64,000 bases of DNA from Thermincola ferriacetica (GTDB taxonomy: Bacteria > Bacillota > Thermincolia > Thermincolales > Thermincolaceae): contig NZ_LGTE01000001.1 in the NCBI RefSeq assembly GCF_001263415.1, positions 186,001-250,000 on the forward strand. Direction: 5' to 3'. The stretch's first letter is position 1, and each line of letters opens with the position of its first letter. The notes under the pieces were generated by a model, which did no database searches, was not told the DNA's origin, and saw only the letters and a list, made by a program, of their open reading frames with translations. Positions 25,126 to 34,294 of the stretch are shown here, one piece after another. The position numbers and the translations under genes are program-made.

Positions 25126-25348
25126 GAATAGGTGTTTTACTCCGAGGGGTAAAACTTAAATGATTACGACCGTGTTGATTGCTTTAGACCGTGGAATGAA
25201 TGTAAATTCAGACAGATTTACTTACATTCATGATGACCCGGCCTTAAAGCAGACGGCCTATTCTAATACACCGCAGGCTGTAGGGAGGTGATTAGATTAG
25301 GCCGTTTTTATTATCACTTCCCTGGTCTGGATAGACCGGGGATTTTTT
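25126..25348 (+). promoter_or_regulatory. Unrecognised conserved structured RNA element, copy 1, with terminators
   Basis: GAATAGG (25126-25132) pairs with CCTATTC (25257-25263) to close a domain that contains the hairpin GTTTTACTC-CGAG-GGGTAAAAC, the conserved TTAAATGAT, a long variable hairpin (about 25194-25229) and the conserved CATGATGACCCGG (25229-25241). The 3' strand of the closing stem also lies in a terminator-like hairpin (25255-25272 with 25287-25303, then GTTTTT), so the two are mutually exclusive. GGGAGGTGAT (25283-25292) can alternatively pair with ATCACTTCCC (25313-25322). A final terminator occupies 25320-25341 plus TTTTTT. It is not a cobalamin aptamer; I cannot match it to a known class. 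Confidence 0.65.
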
Positions 25349-25386
25349 AAATTGTTCTTGAAATTTAGGGAAAGGGGCTGGGAAGA

Positions 25387-28300
25387 ATGGGAAAATATAA
25401 GTTAAAATTACGCCCGATTGCTCTGTGGGTAGCTATCTGTTTTCTTTTAAGCAATGTGATTACTATGAGCGTAATAAACCAGGCGGCAGCCGCGGAACAA
25501 ACGGCTCTCTATTCGGCCGGTGAGATGGCCGGTAAGGCCGTAAAATTCATTAACCACAAATATAAATCCGGAGAAAGAATTGACGGGTATACCGCCTATG
25601 TGCTGACTTTGGCCGGGGAGGACCTGGCAGGTGAAAAGTGGACCAATAACGGCAAGACATTAAAAAGTGAAATAGAAAACCTGGCCGACCAGTTGGGGGA
25701 CAGCAACAGTTTAATTTCATACATTATAGCCACTCAGAATACCGACGGCAGTTTTGGTCCTTATGCCAACGAGTACGGTACCAAAGTGCCCTTACAGGCT
25801 TTGGCAATGGTTAAAAATGACCTTACGGTCGGTACAGATGTCTATGGTCAGGTGCATGAGGCAATTGCCAAAGCCGTCAATTATTACAAGAACAAATACC
25901 GGAACGGAAATATGGCCTATAATGTTAACGGTTGGGATTTTGATTACCGGTGCGTGGAAGCGCTGGTCGCAGCCGGTGAGGACATTTCCACCGGTGAGTG
26001 GGTGTATAACGGGACCTCGCTTAAGGATGTCATAATAACGTCTGCCAACGCCGCTGCAGATAATGCTGCCGATTTGGATGCTGTACGCCTGGCCAAAGAA
26101 CTTATCGCTTTAAACGCTGTTGATCCCTATTCGGTACATATTGATACCCTGGCTGCTGCCATTAGAAGTAAAGCATCAACTGTTGCTGACCAAGTTTACT
26201 TTGGCAACAATATTTATGACCATGTAACTGTCTTGACGGCCCTGGGGAAGACCGGTAAACTTGCCGGAATTGACCAGGCCAAAGCCCTTGAGTACCTTAA
26301 TAATTTCAAACATGCTCACAGCAATAGTTGGGGCAGCCCGGCCGGGACGGCCTGGGGCGGATTTTCTCCCGAGGAAGCCGACCTGACGGCGCAGGTTATC
26401 ACCGCCCTCATCTATTTTGACGGGGCTGACACGCCGGATAGTCCTGTTTACAGTGCCATTCAGGACGGCTTGACCTATCTTATGGACATCCAGGATGCCG
26501 ATACGGCAGCCATACCCTCCCAGTGGGACAATACCTTTTCCACCGCCGAGACTTTAATTGCCTTAAAATCTCTTGGAAAAACGTACAATGACTATGCCGG
26601 TAATGATTCCCTTTGGATTAAAAAGTCCCGGACCAAAACCATCGCCCAGTGTTTACTGGCCGTAAATATGTGGAAAGATTCAGCCCGCCGGGACCGGCTG
26701 GCCAACCTCCTGATTAACAGGCAAAGGGCGGAAGAACCCGGTAAAGGTTCCTTTGATAACAGCGTTTACAGCGATATGTGGGCCTATATCGCCCTGGGCG
26801 AAGCGGGTAAGATCAACAGCGGAAGTTTTCATACCGAAAATGCCAAAGCATATATTTTATCCAAACAGAGCGTGGAGCAAGATGTTTACGGATCCTGGGG
26901 AGAGAAGTTCGGGGATACATACTATCCTGATGTTTTGTCCACCGCCCAGGCCATCCGGGCGCTCACTTACCTGCCTGACGCCGCGGTGGATGCCGGGATT
27001 CAGGCGGCTGTTGACAGGGGTGTTGCTTATCTGAAAGGGCTCCAGCAAGACGATGGCGGTGTTTACGTGTCGCCATGGGATGACCCTGCCGTGGATAACT
27101 CTGAACTTATTATAACCCTGCGCCAGCTCGGTAAAGACCCTGAAAGTACGGAGTGGACCAGGAACGTTGACGGCAAAAGGGTTAATCCGGTCGCATATCT
27201 GATGACGAAAACCATGAACGAAGACGGCAGTTTTGGGACATCGAGAAATGTTTTTGGAGCTGCCGAGGCCCTTTATGCATATGTTCTCCAGAGTGCTGCC
27301 GGTACAGAGGCCAGTGGCAGCAATAACAACAGCGCCAACAACAACAGCAGCAGTAGCAATAGCAATAGCAATCCGTCTGTTCCGTCTTCTCCAAATGAAT
27401 ACAGTGTCAGTATTGCGGTGGTTGGTAAAAACGGTGAACGTCTCTATGGCCCAGGCAGTGTCACGGTGAGCAAAAACGGCGAGTGGGGCCTGACGGCTCT
27501 GGGCGCTCTTCATGCCACCGGACTCAGCTATACAGAGGACAAGGGTTTTGTCAAAAGTATTGCCGGTCAGGCCAACAGCGGAGTGAACGGGTGGATGTAC
27601 AGTGTCAATAATTCAGTACCCAGCGTGCTGGCCTGCGATAAAACCGTCAATGAAGGTGATCGTATCATCTGGTGGTACAGTACTGAGATGAACTCCAACG
27701 GTCCTTCCTGGGATAGCCTGTTTAAGAGTTCAACAACAGGACAGCCCCAGAATACTTCATTTGCAACACAGATTTCCGGTGAAGTTGGGACAGCGCTGGA
27801 TAAACTGGCTGAAACGCTGGGGCTAAAAGGGGATACCGGAGAGTTAGGGCCCCTGAGTGAATCAGCCAAAGCCGTAGTTGTGGTGAACAGCGACAAACCC
27901 ATAAGCCTGGCCGAAATAATTGCCCTGAAAAAGAGACTGGCGCAAAATACGGTGGAACTGTCCAAGAAAGCAGAGGCCAATCAAGGAACTACCATAACCG
28001 ATACATTAGGCGAGGTGGGGATGAGTGTTCCGGCCAAAGCGCTTGACCGTGATACGGAAATAACTGTTAAAGAGATTACCATACCAGGCGCTGGCGGAAT
28101 CAACGGTGCAGAGGCGCGTACTCCCGCAGGTTACCGGCCGGTATCGTCTGTTTATCAATTCGGACCCGATGGGACCAGTTTTAAGGTTCCGGCGACATTG
28201 GTTCTGAAAGTGGCAATCCCGCGCCTTACCAAACCGGAGAACCTGGCCCTGGCCTGGTACGACAAGGTTAACGGCGCATGGGTCGCTATCCCCGCGGTAG

Positions 28301-28917
28301 TGGATGCGGCAAACGGGCTGGTTGTGGCGAAAATTCGCCATTTTTCCGATTATGCCGTATTTGCCAAAGAGACAAAAAGGTCTTTTGCCGATGTAACTTC
28401 CACTTCTTATGACTGGGCGCGCCACAGTATTGAAACACTGGCGGGGGCCGGGATAGTCAATGGAGTTGATAAAGTCCGTTTTGCGCCGGCCCGCCCAATT
28501 ACCAGGGCAGAATTGGTCAGCCTGCTGGTCAAAGCGCTGGCTCTGCCGAAAAAAACGGAGGATAAAGCGGTCTTTAACGATGTACCGGCCGGCGCCTGGT
28601 ATGCTCAGGACATAGCCGCGGCTGTCCGGGCCGGGCTGATTAAGGGATTTGGCGACGGTACCTGCCGTCCGGACCGTCCTGTTACGCGCGAGGAACTGGC
28701 TGCCATTTTAGCGCAGGCGCTTAACCTGCAGACTTCTGGGAAGGAGTTACATTTCAACGACCAACGGGATATTTCGTCCTGGGCCAAAACAGGTGTGGCT
28801 GCTGCGGCGGCGCACGGCCTGGTAAAAGGTTTCCCCAACGGGGCATTCAGGCCTGCTGCTCCGGCGAGCAGGGCGGAATGCGCGGTAATGATTTATCGTA
28901 TGCTTGAATCGGTGTAG
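25387..28917 (+). CDS. SLH-anchored surface protein with alpha-toroid and DUF4430 (transcobalamin-like) domains
   Basis: This 1176-residue secreted protein has a signal peptide (about residues 1-35). Residues 40-635 form repeats of the prenyltransferase/terpenoid-cyclase alpha-alpha toroid type (QNTDGSFGPYANEYGT, QQDDGGVYVSPWDD, NEDGSFGTSRNVFGAAEALY). An Asn/Ser linker (638-669) leads to a DUF4430 domain (about 670-765, ending WMYSVN...DRIIWWYST). A beta-rich ZU5-like segment (875-995) and three SLH domains (998-1176) for cell-wall anchoring follow. A helical toroid plus a DUF4430-like beta domain is the plan of animal intrinsic factor and transcobalamin. With the cobalamin riboswitch upstream, corrinoid capture at the surface is the best inference. 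Confidence 0.85.
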   Translation: MGKYKLKLRPIALWVAICFLLSNVITMSVINQAAAAEQTALYSAGEMAGKAVKFINHKYKSGERIDGYTAYVLTLAGEDLAGEKWTNNGKTLKSEIENLADQLGDSNSLISYIIATQNTDGSFGPYANEYGTKVPLQALAMVKNDLTVGTDVYGQVHEAIAKAVNYYKNKYRNGNMAYNVNGWDFDYRCVEALVAAGEDISTGEWVYNGTSLKDVIITSANAAADNAADLDAVRLAKELIALNAVDPYSVHIDTLAAAIRSKASTVADQVYFGNNIYDHVTVLTALGKTGKLAGIDQAKALEYLNNFKHAHSNSWGSPAGTAWGGFSPEEADLTAQVITALIYFDGADTPDSPVYSAIQDGLTYLMDIQDADTAAIPSQWDNTFSTAETLIALKSLGKTYNDYAGNDSLWIKKSRTKTIAQCLLAVNMWKDSARRDRLANLLINRQRAEEPGKGSFDNSVYSDMWAYIALGEAGKINSGSFHTENAKAYILSKQSVEQDVYGSWGEKFGDTYYPDVLSTAQAIRALTYLPDAAVDAGIQAAVDRGVAYLKGLQQDDGGVYVSPWDDPAVDNSELIITLRQLGKDPESTEWTRNVDGKRVNPVAYLMTKTMNEDGSFGTSRNVFGAAEALYAYVLQSAAGTEASGSNNNSANNNSSSSNSNSNPSVPSSPNEYSVSIAVVGKNGERLYGPGSVTVSKNGEWGLTALGALHATGLSYTEDKGFVKSIAGQANSGVNGWMYSVNNSVPSVLACDKTVNEGDRIIWWYSTEMNSNGPSWDSLFKSSTTGQPQNTSFATQISGEVGTALDKLAETLGLKGDTGELGPLSESAKAVVVVNSDKPISLAEIIALKKRLAQNTVELSKKAEANQGTTITDTLGEVGMSVPAKALDRDTEITVKEITIPGAGGINGAEARTPAGYRPVSSVYQFGPDGTSFKVPATLVLKVAIPRLTKPENLALAWYDKVNGAWVAIPAVVDAANGLVVAKIRHFSDYAVFAKETKRSFADVTSTSYDWARHSIETLAGAGIVNGVDKVRFAPARPITRAELVSLLVKALALPKKTEDKAVFNDVPAGAWYAQDIAAAVRAGLIKGFGDGTCRPDRPVTREELAAILAQALNLQTSGKELHFNDQRDISSWAKTGVAAAAAHGLVKGFPNGAFRPAAPASRAECAVMIYRMLESV

Positions 28918-28938
28918 GGGTTATGTGAATGCGGAAAA

Positions 28939-28964
28939 TCTCGTTTACTCCTGGGTAAACGAGA
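28939..28964 (+). other. Intercistronic hairpin
   Basis: TCTCGTTTAC pairs with GTAAACGAGA over 10 bp with a 6-base loop, between the large surface-protein gene and the next gene. There is no T-run, so it is more likely an mRNA-stability or differential-expression stem than a terminator. Confidence 0.5.
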
Positions 28965-29001
28965 GTAGAGAGCAGAATCAACTTCTCAGGAGGGGTAGAC
29001 G

Positions 29002-30243
29002 GTGAAAAGTAGAGGGCTTTATTTACTGGGAATCCTGGTTATTTTACTGGGGTTGTTGGGGCCGATTGTTTATTCCGGTAGGCTTACCGGGCGGCAGGGG
29101 CCGTCAGATCCTGGGCAAGCTTTATCCGGCGGTATTAAAGACGGCAGCGCTTCATGTGATGCCGGCGGTGCCCGCAACGCCAGGATTATGCCCTATGATA
29201 CCGGTTCGGGCGTTGTTAATGTTGATTCCGGTGATGTAAATGTTGGTTCCGGCGTTAAAAAAGCCGGGACAAAAAATACTGCCGGTTCGGCTGCGGAAAA
29301 AGGGCAGGTAACTGGCGCCGACTTGTCGGGCAAATTAACTATAAAGAAAGTACCGGAGAGTAATCCGCCGAAAAACGAGGCAGGCGTTCAACTATGGGTG
29401 ACGGAGGATTTCGGCCGCCGTTCAATGTATGCGGAAACGGTCGGTTTCCGCCCCGGGGATGCGGTGCTGGACATCTTAAACCAAAATCTGAACATAGAAA
29501 CAGCCAATGGGGGAACTTTTGTTAAATCCATCAACGGTGTGGCTTCCGGCTATACAGGTAAATCGGGCGGCAAGCGCACGAAAAAGGACTGGTTTTATTG
29601 GGTGAACGGGGTTATGGCTTCTGTCGGCGCCGACCAGTATATCCCTGGCCCGGGAGATGTCATCTGGTGGGATTACCATGATTGGAGCGGGACCATGTTT
29701 ATTCCGGCAGTGATTGGGGCATACCCGGAGCCGTTTCTGCGCGGTTACAGCGGGAAAAACAAGGGGGCAGTAATCTTCTATGCCGACGGTTATGAAGACC
29801 AGGCGCAAAAAATAAAACGCGGACTGGAAAAATTTAGGGTAACGCCGGTAAGCGTGGCGCCTTTTAATGGGGAAGGAATCTCAAAAAGAAACGGACCGGC
29901 TATGGTGGTGGGTCCCTGGACTGTTCTAAAGCAGAGCGAAATACTGAACGGAATGAACGAAAGGGGTATAAAAAGCGGCCTATATGTTAATTTTTCAGAT
30001 GATCGGTTTAACCTGCTGACACCTTCCGGTCAAATTGCCGGAGCCTGCGGGAAGGGCAGCGGCGCAATTGTGGCGGTTGGTGTAGGTAGCGGAGACGCAG
30101 GCGTGTTATGGTTGGTAACAGGGGTTGACCGCCAGGGTCTGGAAAATGCCGTGACTGTTTTGAGTGAACGCCCACAGGAAATAAAGTATTGCTTTGGCGC
30201 CGCCGTTGATTCGGGGAAGGTAATTCCTTTACCCATACAATAA
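29002..30243 (+). CDS. Membrane-anchored DUF4430 protein, probable corrinoid-binding
   Basis: A 413-residue protein starting at GTG 29002 behind AGGAGGGG. Residues 5-24 are one hydrophobic segment that serves as signal or anchor. A Gly/Val/Asp-rich linker runs to about residue 105, then a DUF4430 domain (about 115-232) with VLDILNQNLNIETANG and DWFYWVNGVMASVGADQY, both typical of the transcobalamin-like C-terminal fold. The last 170 residues are a separate alpha/beta domain that I do not recognise (NKGAVIFYADGYEDQAQKIK). Gene order suggests that it receives ligand from the large surface protein. Confidence 0.8.
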   Translation: MKSRGLYLLGILVILLGLLGPIVYSGRLTGRQGPSDPGQALSGGIKDGSASCDAGGARNARIMPYDTGSGVVNVDSGDVNVGSGVKKAGTKNTAGSAAEKGQVTGADLSGKLTIKKVPESNPPKNEAGVQLWVTEDFGRRSMYAETVGFRPGDAVLDILNQNLNIETANGGTFVKSINGVASGYTGKSGGKRTKKDWFYWVNGVMASVGADQYIPGPGDVIWWDYHDWSGTMFIPAVIGAYPEPFLRGYSGKNKGAVIFYADGYEDQAQKIKRGLEKFRVTPVSVAPFNGEGISKRNGPAMVVGPWTVLKQSEILNGMNERGIKSGLYVNFSDDRFNLLTPSGQIAGACGKGSGAIVAVGVGSGDAGVLWLVTGVDRQGLENAVTVLSERPQEIKYCFGAAVDSGKVIPLPIQ

Positions 30244-30265
30244 AATCCAAAGGAGGTCAAAGGGT

Positions 30266-31630
30266 ATGAAAAAGAAGTGGTTCTGTATGGCGCTGGTCTT
30301 GATTCTGCTGGCCGGCATTTTGTCTCCCATGGCAGCATATGCTGAGCCTGCTGCAGATAAAGGCCCAATTAAAACGGCAATGGATAAGGCCGCTGATTGG
30401 TTATGGCAAAAAGAGAAAAAAGAGGGCGGCCTATTGCCATGGAGTTATATTGCTTTGGCTGCGGCGGGGAGGGATTTGGGGAATACATCCGTGGGCCTGG
30501 CATGTGAAAAATTGTTTGCGAATCTTAAAGCAGGAGAGACAAACGATTACAGTACCCTTGTTTTAACCCTGTTTGCCGCAGGCCAGGACCCTTATAACTA
30601 CAAAGGGCAAAACTTGGTGCAGAAACTCCGGGATGCCCGGCTCCCGAGCGGCAAGTATGCCGATAATGTGATTAACGGGGGAGAAGACCTGGTTAATGCC
30701 CATATATGGGCTGTCTTGGCTTTACACACGGCCGGCGCGAGCAGTAAAGAACAAGCAAAAGCGCTGCAGTGGCTGGTTAATCAACAACATGCCGACGGGT
30801 CTTTTTATTGGGATGCAGCCGACAGGGATACTGCCGATGTGGATTCAACCGGCATGGCTCTAATGGCTCTGGGCGCGCTGGGCGAAAAAAAGGACAGCCC
30901 GGTGATGCAAAAAGCCGTGGCTTACTTGAGAAGTGCGCAAAAAGATAGCGGCGGGTTCAATTCCTGGGGTACGGAAAACCCTGAGTCATGTAGCGTGGTT
31001 ATCCAGGGATTGACTGCAGTCGGAGTTGACCCCACCGGACAGGAATGGTTGAAGTCCGGCGGAAACCCGGTAACCGCCCTCTTGAGTTTTCAACTGCCTG
31101 ATGGTTCTTTTAGTCATCTAAAAGGCGGCGTCGCCAGTGAAATGGCTACCCAGCAGGCTTTAATGGCATTGGCAGACGTTTATTATGGGGATACCTTGTT
31201 TAACAGGCTCCGCTCACAGCCTTCCGCTGCCTTGCCGGAGCGGACCGTACGCTTTGAAGCCGGCAAAAAACAATATGTTGTTACTATTGGCGGGCAGCCG
31301 CAGAAGCATGAAACCGATGCCGCGCCTTTTACTCAAAACGGCCGCATTTATGTACCGGTGCGCTATCTGGCTTATGCCCTGGGGATACCTGAGAGTGGGG
31401 TTAACTGGGACAGTAAGTCCCGTACTATTACATTATCACTGAACGGCGCCTGCGTTAGGCTGGCCGTTGGCAGCCTTCTAATTTACACAAACAATGCCCC
31501 GCGTCAGATGGATGTGGCGCCGGTGCTGCGCCATGGCCGTACTTACCTTCCTGCCCGCTATGTAGCGGAGTCCTTTGGGTTCCGGGTAGACTGGGACCAG
31601 GCAGCCCAGGCCGTAATCATAACAAAATAA
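30266..31630 (+). CDS. Secreted alpha-toroid protein with copper amine oxidase N-terminal-type stalk domain
   Basis: The 454-residue protein has a signal peptide cleaved after about AAYAEP (residue 28). Residues 35-315 contain prenyltransferase/squalene-cyclase-like repeats (NQQHADGSFYWDAADRDTAD, QKDSGGFNSWGTENPESCSV, QLPDGSFSHLKGG), related to the toroid of the 1176-residue protein. The C-terminal part (about 325-454) is a CuAO_N1/stalk domain with two repeats, each with RxYVPVRYLAYALG or RTYLPARYVAESFG. These domains attach proteins to the cell surface. It keeps the toroid half of the two-domain plan while the preceding gene keeps the DUF4430 half. Confidence 0.8.
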   Translation: MKKKWFCMALVLILLAGILSPMAAYAEPAADKGPIKTAMDKAADWLWQKEKKEGGLLPWSYIALAAAGRDLGNTSVGLACEKLFANLKAGETNDYSTLVLTLFAAGQDPYNYKGQNLVQKLRDARLPSGKYADNVINGGEDLVNAHIWAVLALHTAGASSKEQAKALQWLVNQQHADGSFYWDAADRDTADVDSTGMALMALGALGEKKDSPVMQKAVAYLRSAQKDSGGFNSWGTENPESCSVVIQGLTAVGVDPTGQEWLKSGGNPVTALLSFQLPDGSFSHLKGGVASEMATQQALMALADVYYGDTLFNRLRSQPSAALPERTVRFEAGKKQYVVTIGGQPQKHETDAAPFTQNGRIYVPVRYLAYALGIPESGVNWDSKSRTITLSLNGACVRLAVGSLLIYTNNAPRQMDVAPVLRHGRTYLPARYVAESFGFRVDWDQAAQAVIITK

Positions 31631-31673
31631 GTAAGGTATTTACGATTAAAATTTTAGCAGAGGTGGTTAATCC

Positions 31674-32603
31674 GTGTTTGACCAGTTGTTTTACCGGGAA
31701 AAAGGGCTTTTTTTGCAGAGTTTGCATTCGGTGGCCGCGCTAACTTATATAGCAGTATTATTTCTCCTGGCCTTTGTCTTTTCACACCCTTTCTACCTGG
31801 CTGGGCTCCTTCTCGTTACTGCGCTGGCCATTTGGGCTGCCGATGGATTAGAAGCATGGGAATCCTATTTAAAAGTTAGTTTGGGTATGATCGTCTTGAT
31901 TATTATTGTCAATCCTCTTATGGTCCATGCCGGGGAAACCGTCCTTTGGTACGGCCCCAGGATTCCTGTTCTGGGGCGTTTGGTAATAACGCTGGAAGCC
32001 ATCTGCTACGGGGCGGCGATGAGCGTGCGGCTGTTGGCTGTGATAAGCGTTTTCTGCCTATATAATCTCATTATGCATCCCGATAAAACATTACAATTAT
32101 TTTCCCGCCTTGCTCATAAGTCCGGTTTGATTATATCCCTGGCTACCAGAATGTTTCCTGCTATGGTCAGAGATGTAAATAGTATCAGTGAAGTACAGCG
32201 GATGCGGGGAGTAGATTTTGCTTCGGGGAATTTGAAGGAAAAGATAAAAAAATACGCGTCCTTGCTCAATATCTTGCTCTTATCTTCTCTAGAGGGTTCT
32301 TTACAAATCGCGGAGGCCATGCAGGCAAGGGCTTTCGGCAGCGGGCCCCGTTCCAGCTACCGGCGGGAATTGTTCCGGCCGCGGGATTTGCTTTGCCTGT
32401 CAGGATGTGGTTTAGCGTTAACTTCCGGGCTATACGGTTTCTTCAAAGGTTATGGCACATATGAATATTATCCGCAACTGGGATATCTGATTGACGGAAG
32501 TATGAACTTGTTAGTTTTGGCCGTCTTGTTGATAGGTTTACTTGTTCCGGTTGCGTTAAGCTGGGGGTGGAAACATTGCCGCTATTTGAAATCAAAAATC
32601 TGA
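31674..32603 (+). CDS. ECF transporter T component (EcfT/CbiQ family)
   Basis: The 309-residue membrane protein has five to six hydrophobic segments and the cytoplasmic coupling helices with EVQRMRGVDFAS and MQARAFGSG (the two Ala-Arg-Gly-type motifs that contact the ATPases). It starts at GTG 31674 behind GAGGTGG. It would join the S component at 34287 to the double ATPase in a group I or dedicated ECF transporter. It overlaps the ATPase gene by 37 bases. Confidence 0.88.
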   Translation: MFDQLFYREKGLFLQSLHSVAALTYIAVLFLLAFVFSHPFYLAGLLLVTALAIWAADGLEAWESYLKVSLGMIVLIIIVNPLMVHAGETVLWYGPRIPVLGRLVITLEAICYGAAMSVRLLAVISVFCLYNLIMHPDKTLQLFSRLAHKSGLIISLATRMFPAMVRDVNSISEVQRMRGVDFASGNLKEKIKKYASLLNILLLSSLEGSLQIAEAMQARAFGSGPRSSYRRELFRPRDLLCLSGCGLALTSGLYGFFKGYGTYEYYPQLGYLIDGSMNLLVLAVLLIGLLVPVALSWGWKHCRYLKSKI

Positions 32604-34294
32604 TTTACTATTACCCTGACATTGAAAAGCCGGCTCTAAACAACATTAACCTGATTATTGAAGAAGGAGAGTTCCTGCTTGTAGCTGGCGGTTCAGGCTC
32701 GGGCAAGTCTTCCCTGGCGCGGGCGCTGGCCGGATTAATACCTGATTTTTACGGCGGAAAATTCGGGGGCAAGGTTTTGTTTCAAGGTAGGAACTTGCGT
32801 GAAATAGACCGGCGTAGTTTGGCCAGGGAAGTCGGTATTGTTTTTCAGGACCCCGAGAAACAGTTGGTAATGACCAGTGTGGAAGCTGAAATAGCTTTTG
32901 GTCTGGAAAATCTATCGCTGCCGCAGGATGAAATGTTCCGCCGGGTAGCCGAAGTGATGAGTTTTCTTGATTTATCGGCAGTGAAAGATGAGTTTACCGG
33001 CAATCTGTCGGGGGGTCAAAAACAGAGACTGGCTCTGGCTTCTGTCCTGGCTATGCAGCCGAAGGTACTAATCTTGGATGAGCCCACCTCACAGTTGGAT
33101 CCGGTTGCTGCCGAGGAACTGCTTAATTTAGTTAAACGGTTAAATGAAGAAATGGGGTTAACGATTATTTTAATCGAACAACGCCTGGAAAGGTGTTTTC
33201 ACGTGGCTGACCGGTTGATAATTATGGAATGCGGGGAAATATTAAAGGGCGGCCCGGCGGACGAGGTGGCCCGGTGGGAAGTAGAGAAATCCATTCCTTT
33301 TATCCCGCCGGTGGCAAAATTTTTTGCTTCTCTCGGCGCTTCCACCATACCGCTTACTGTTAAAGAGGGACGTAAGGCGTTAAAACCGTATTATTCAATG
33401 CCGGGGGCCCGGGCCAACCGGACAGCGTCTGCGCCCTTACCAAATAAGAGAGACTTAAAGGTTAGAAGCAAACCGGGACAAGAAAACAGAGAAAATACCA
33501 TGGTTGAACTGAAAAATGTCTGGTTTACCTATCCGGGTGGCCGGGAGGCGCTGCGCAACGTCAACTGCCGCATTGAACAAAAGGAATTTGTAGTTATTCT
33601 GGGAGAGAATGCAGCCGGAAAATCTACTTTACTTAAACATGTGGCAGGATTGCTGAAACCGGGGCGCGGCAGCGTGTCGGTAATGGGCAGGGAGACCGGA
33701 AAAACACCGTTAGCGGAGTTGGCCCGGTATGTGGGCTACCTATCCCAAAACCCAAACGACTACCTGTTTCAGGATACAGTGGAGGAAGAACTGCTGTTTA
33801 CTCTCAAGAATTTTGGGCTGTCAGATTTTGGGCGTATCGAGAATCTTTTAGATAAACTGAATTTATCTCACTATCGTACCGCCAACCCGAGGGATTTGAG
33901 CAGCGGTGAACGGCAGCGGGTTGCCCTGGCGGCAGTATTGGCATCGCGGCCGCTACTGCTCTTGCTGGATGAGCCTACCCGCGGCATTGACTATCGCCTG
34001 AAAAATGAATTGGGTGATTTGCTCTCGGAACTCAGGGAAGAAGGGATTACAATAATTATGGTTACGCATGATATCGAGTTTGCGGCGGAATACGCCGATC
34101 GCGTGATTTTGATGTTCGATGGCCGGGTAGTCAATACAGGGTCAAAACGCGAAGTTTTGGGAGGCTCGGTTTTTTATTCGCCCCAAATGAGCAGGCTGTT
34201 CAGAGGGACTGTTGACGGCATCCTCACAGTGGCCGAGGCTATTGAGGAAATGCGGGAATTGCAGGGCATGGTGCGGGATGGTACTCATGCGTGA
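32567..34294 (+). CDS. ECF transporter double ATPase (fused A components)
   Basis: A 575-residue protein with two CbiO/EcfA-type ABC domains. Domain 1: GGSGSGKSSLARAL, LSGGQKQRLALAS, VLILDEPTSQLDPV. Domain 2 (from about residue 311): GENAAGKST, LSSGERQRVALAA, LLLLDEPTRGID; the signature is LSSGE instead of LSGGQ. A basic linker joins them. It starts at GTG 32567 inside the T-component gene. It supplies energy for the corrinoid ECF transporter. Confidence 0.9.
   Translation: METLPLFEIKNLIYYYPDIEKPALNNINLIIEEGEFLLVAGGSGSGKSSLARALAGLIPDFYGGKFGGKVLFQGRNLREIDRRSLAREVGIVFQDPEKQLVMTSVEAEIAFGLENLSLPQDEMFRRVAEVMSFLDLSAVKDEFTGNLSGGQKQRLALASVLAMQPKVLILDEPTSQLDPVAAEELLNLVKRLNEEMGLTIILIEQRLERCFHVADRLIIMECGEILKGGPADEVARWEVEKSIPFIPPVAKFFASLGASTIPLTVKEGRKALKPYYSMPGARANRTASAPLPNKRDLKVRSKPGQENRENTMVELKNVWFTYPGGREALRNVNCRIEQKEFVVILGENAAGKSTLLKHVAGLLKPGRGSVSVMGRETGKTPLAELARYVGYLSQNPNDYLFQDTVEEELLFTLKNFGLSDFGRIENLLDKLNLSHYRTANPRDLSSGERQRVALAAVLASRPLLLLLDEPTRGIDYRLKNELGDLLSELREEGITIIMVTHDIEFAAEYADRVILMFDGRVVNTGSKREVLGGSVFYSPQMSRLFRGTVDGILTVAEAIEEMRELQGMVRDGTHA

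Noticed and set aside
25126-25263. Second leader element read as another cobalamin riboswitch or as a NiCo riboswitch
   Set aside because: It lacks the cobalamin core and B12 box, and also lacks the GCAGGC and GGGACAG blocks that I associate with NiCo riboswitches.
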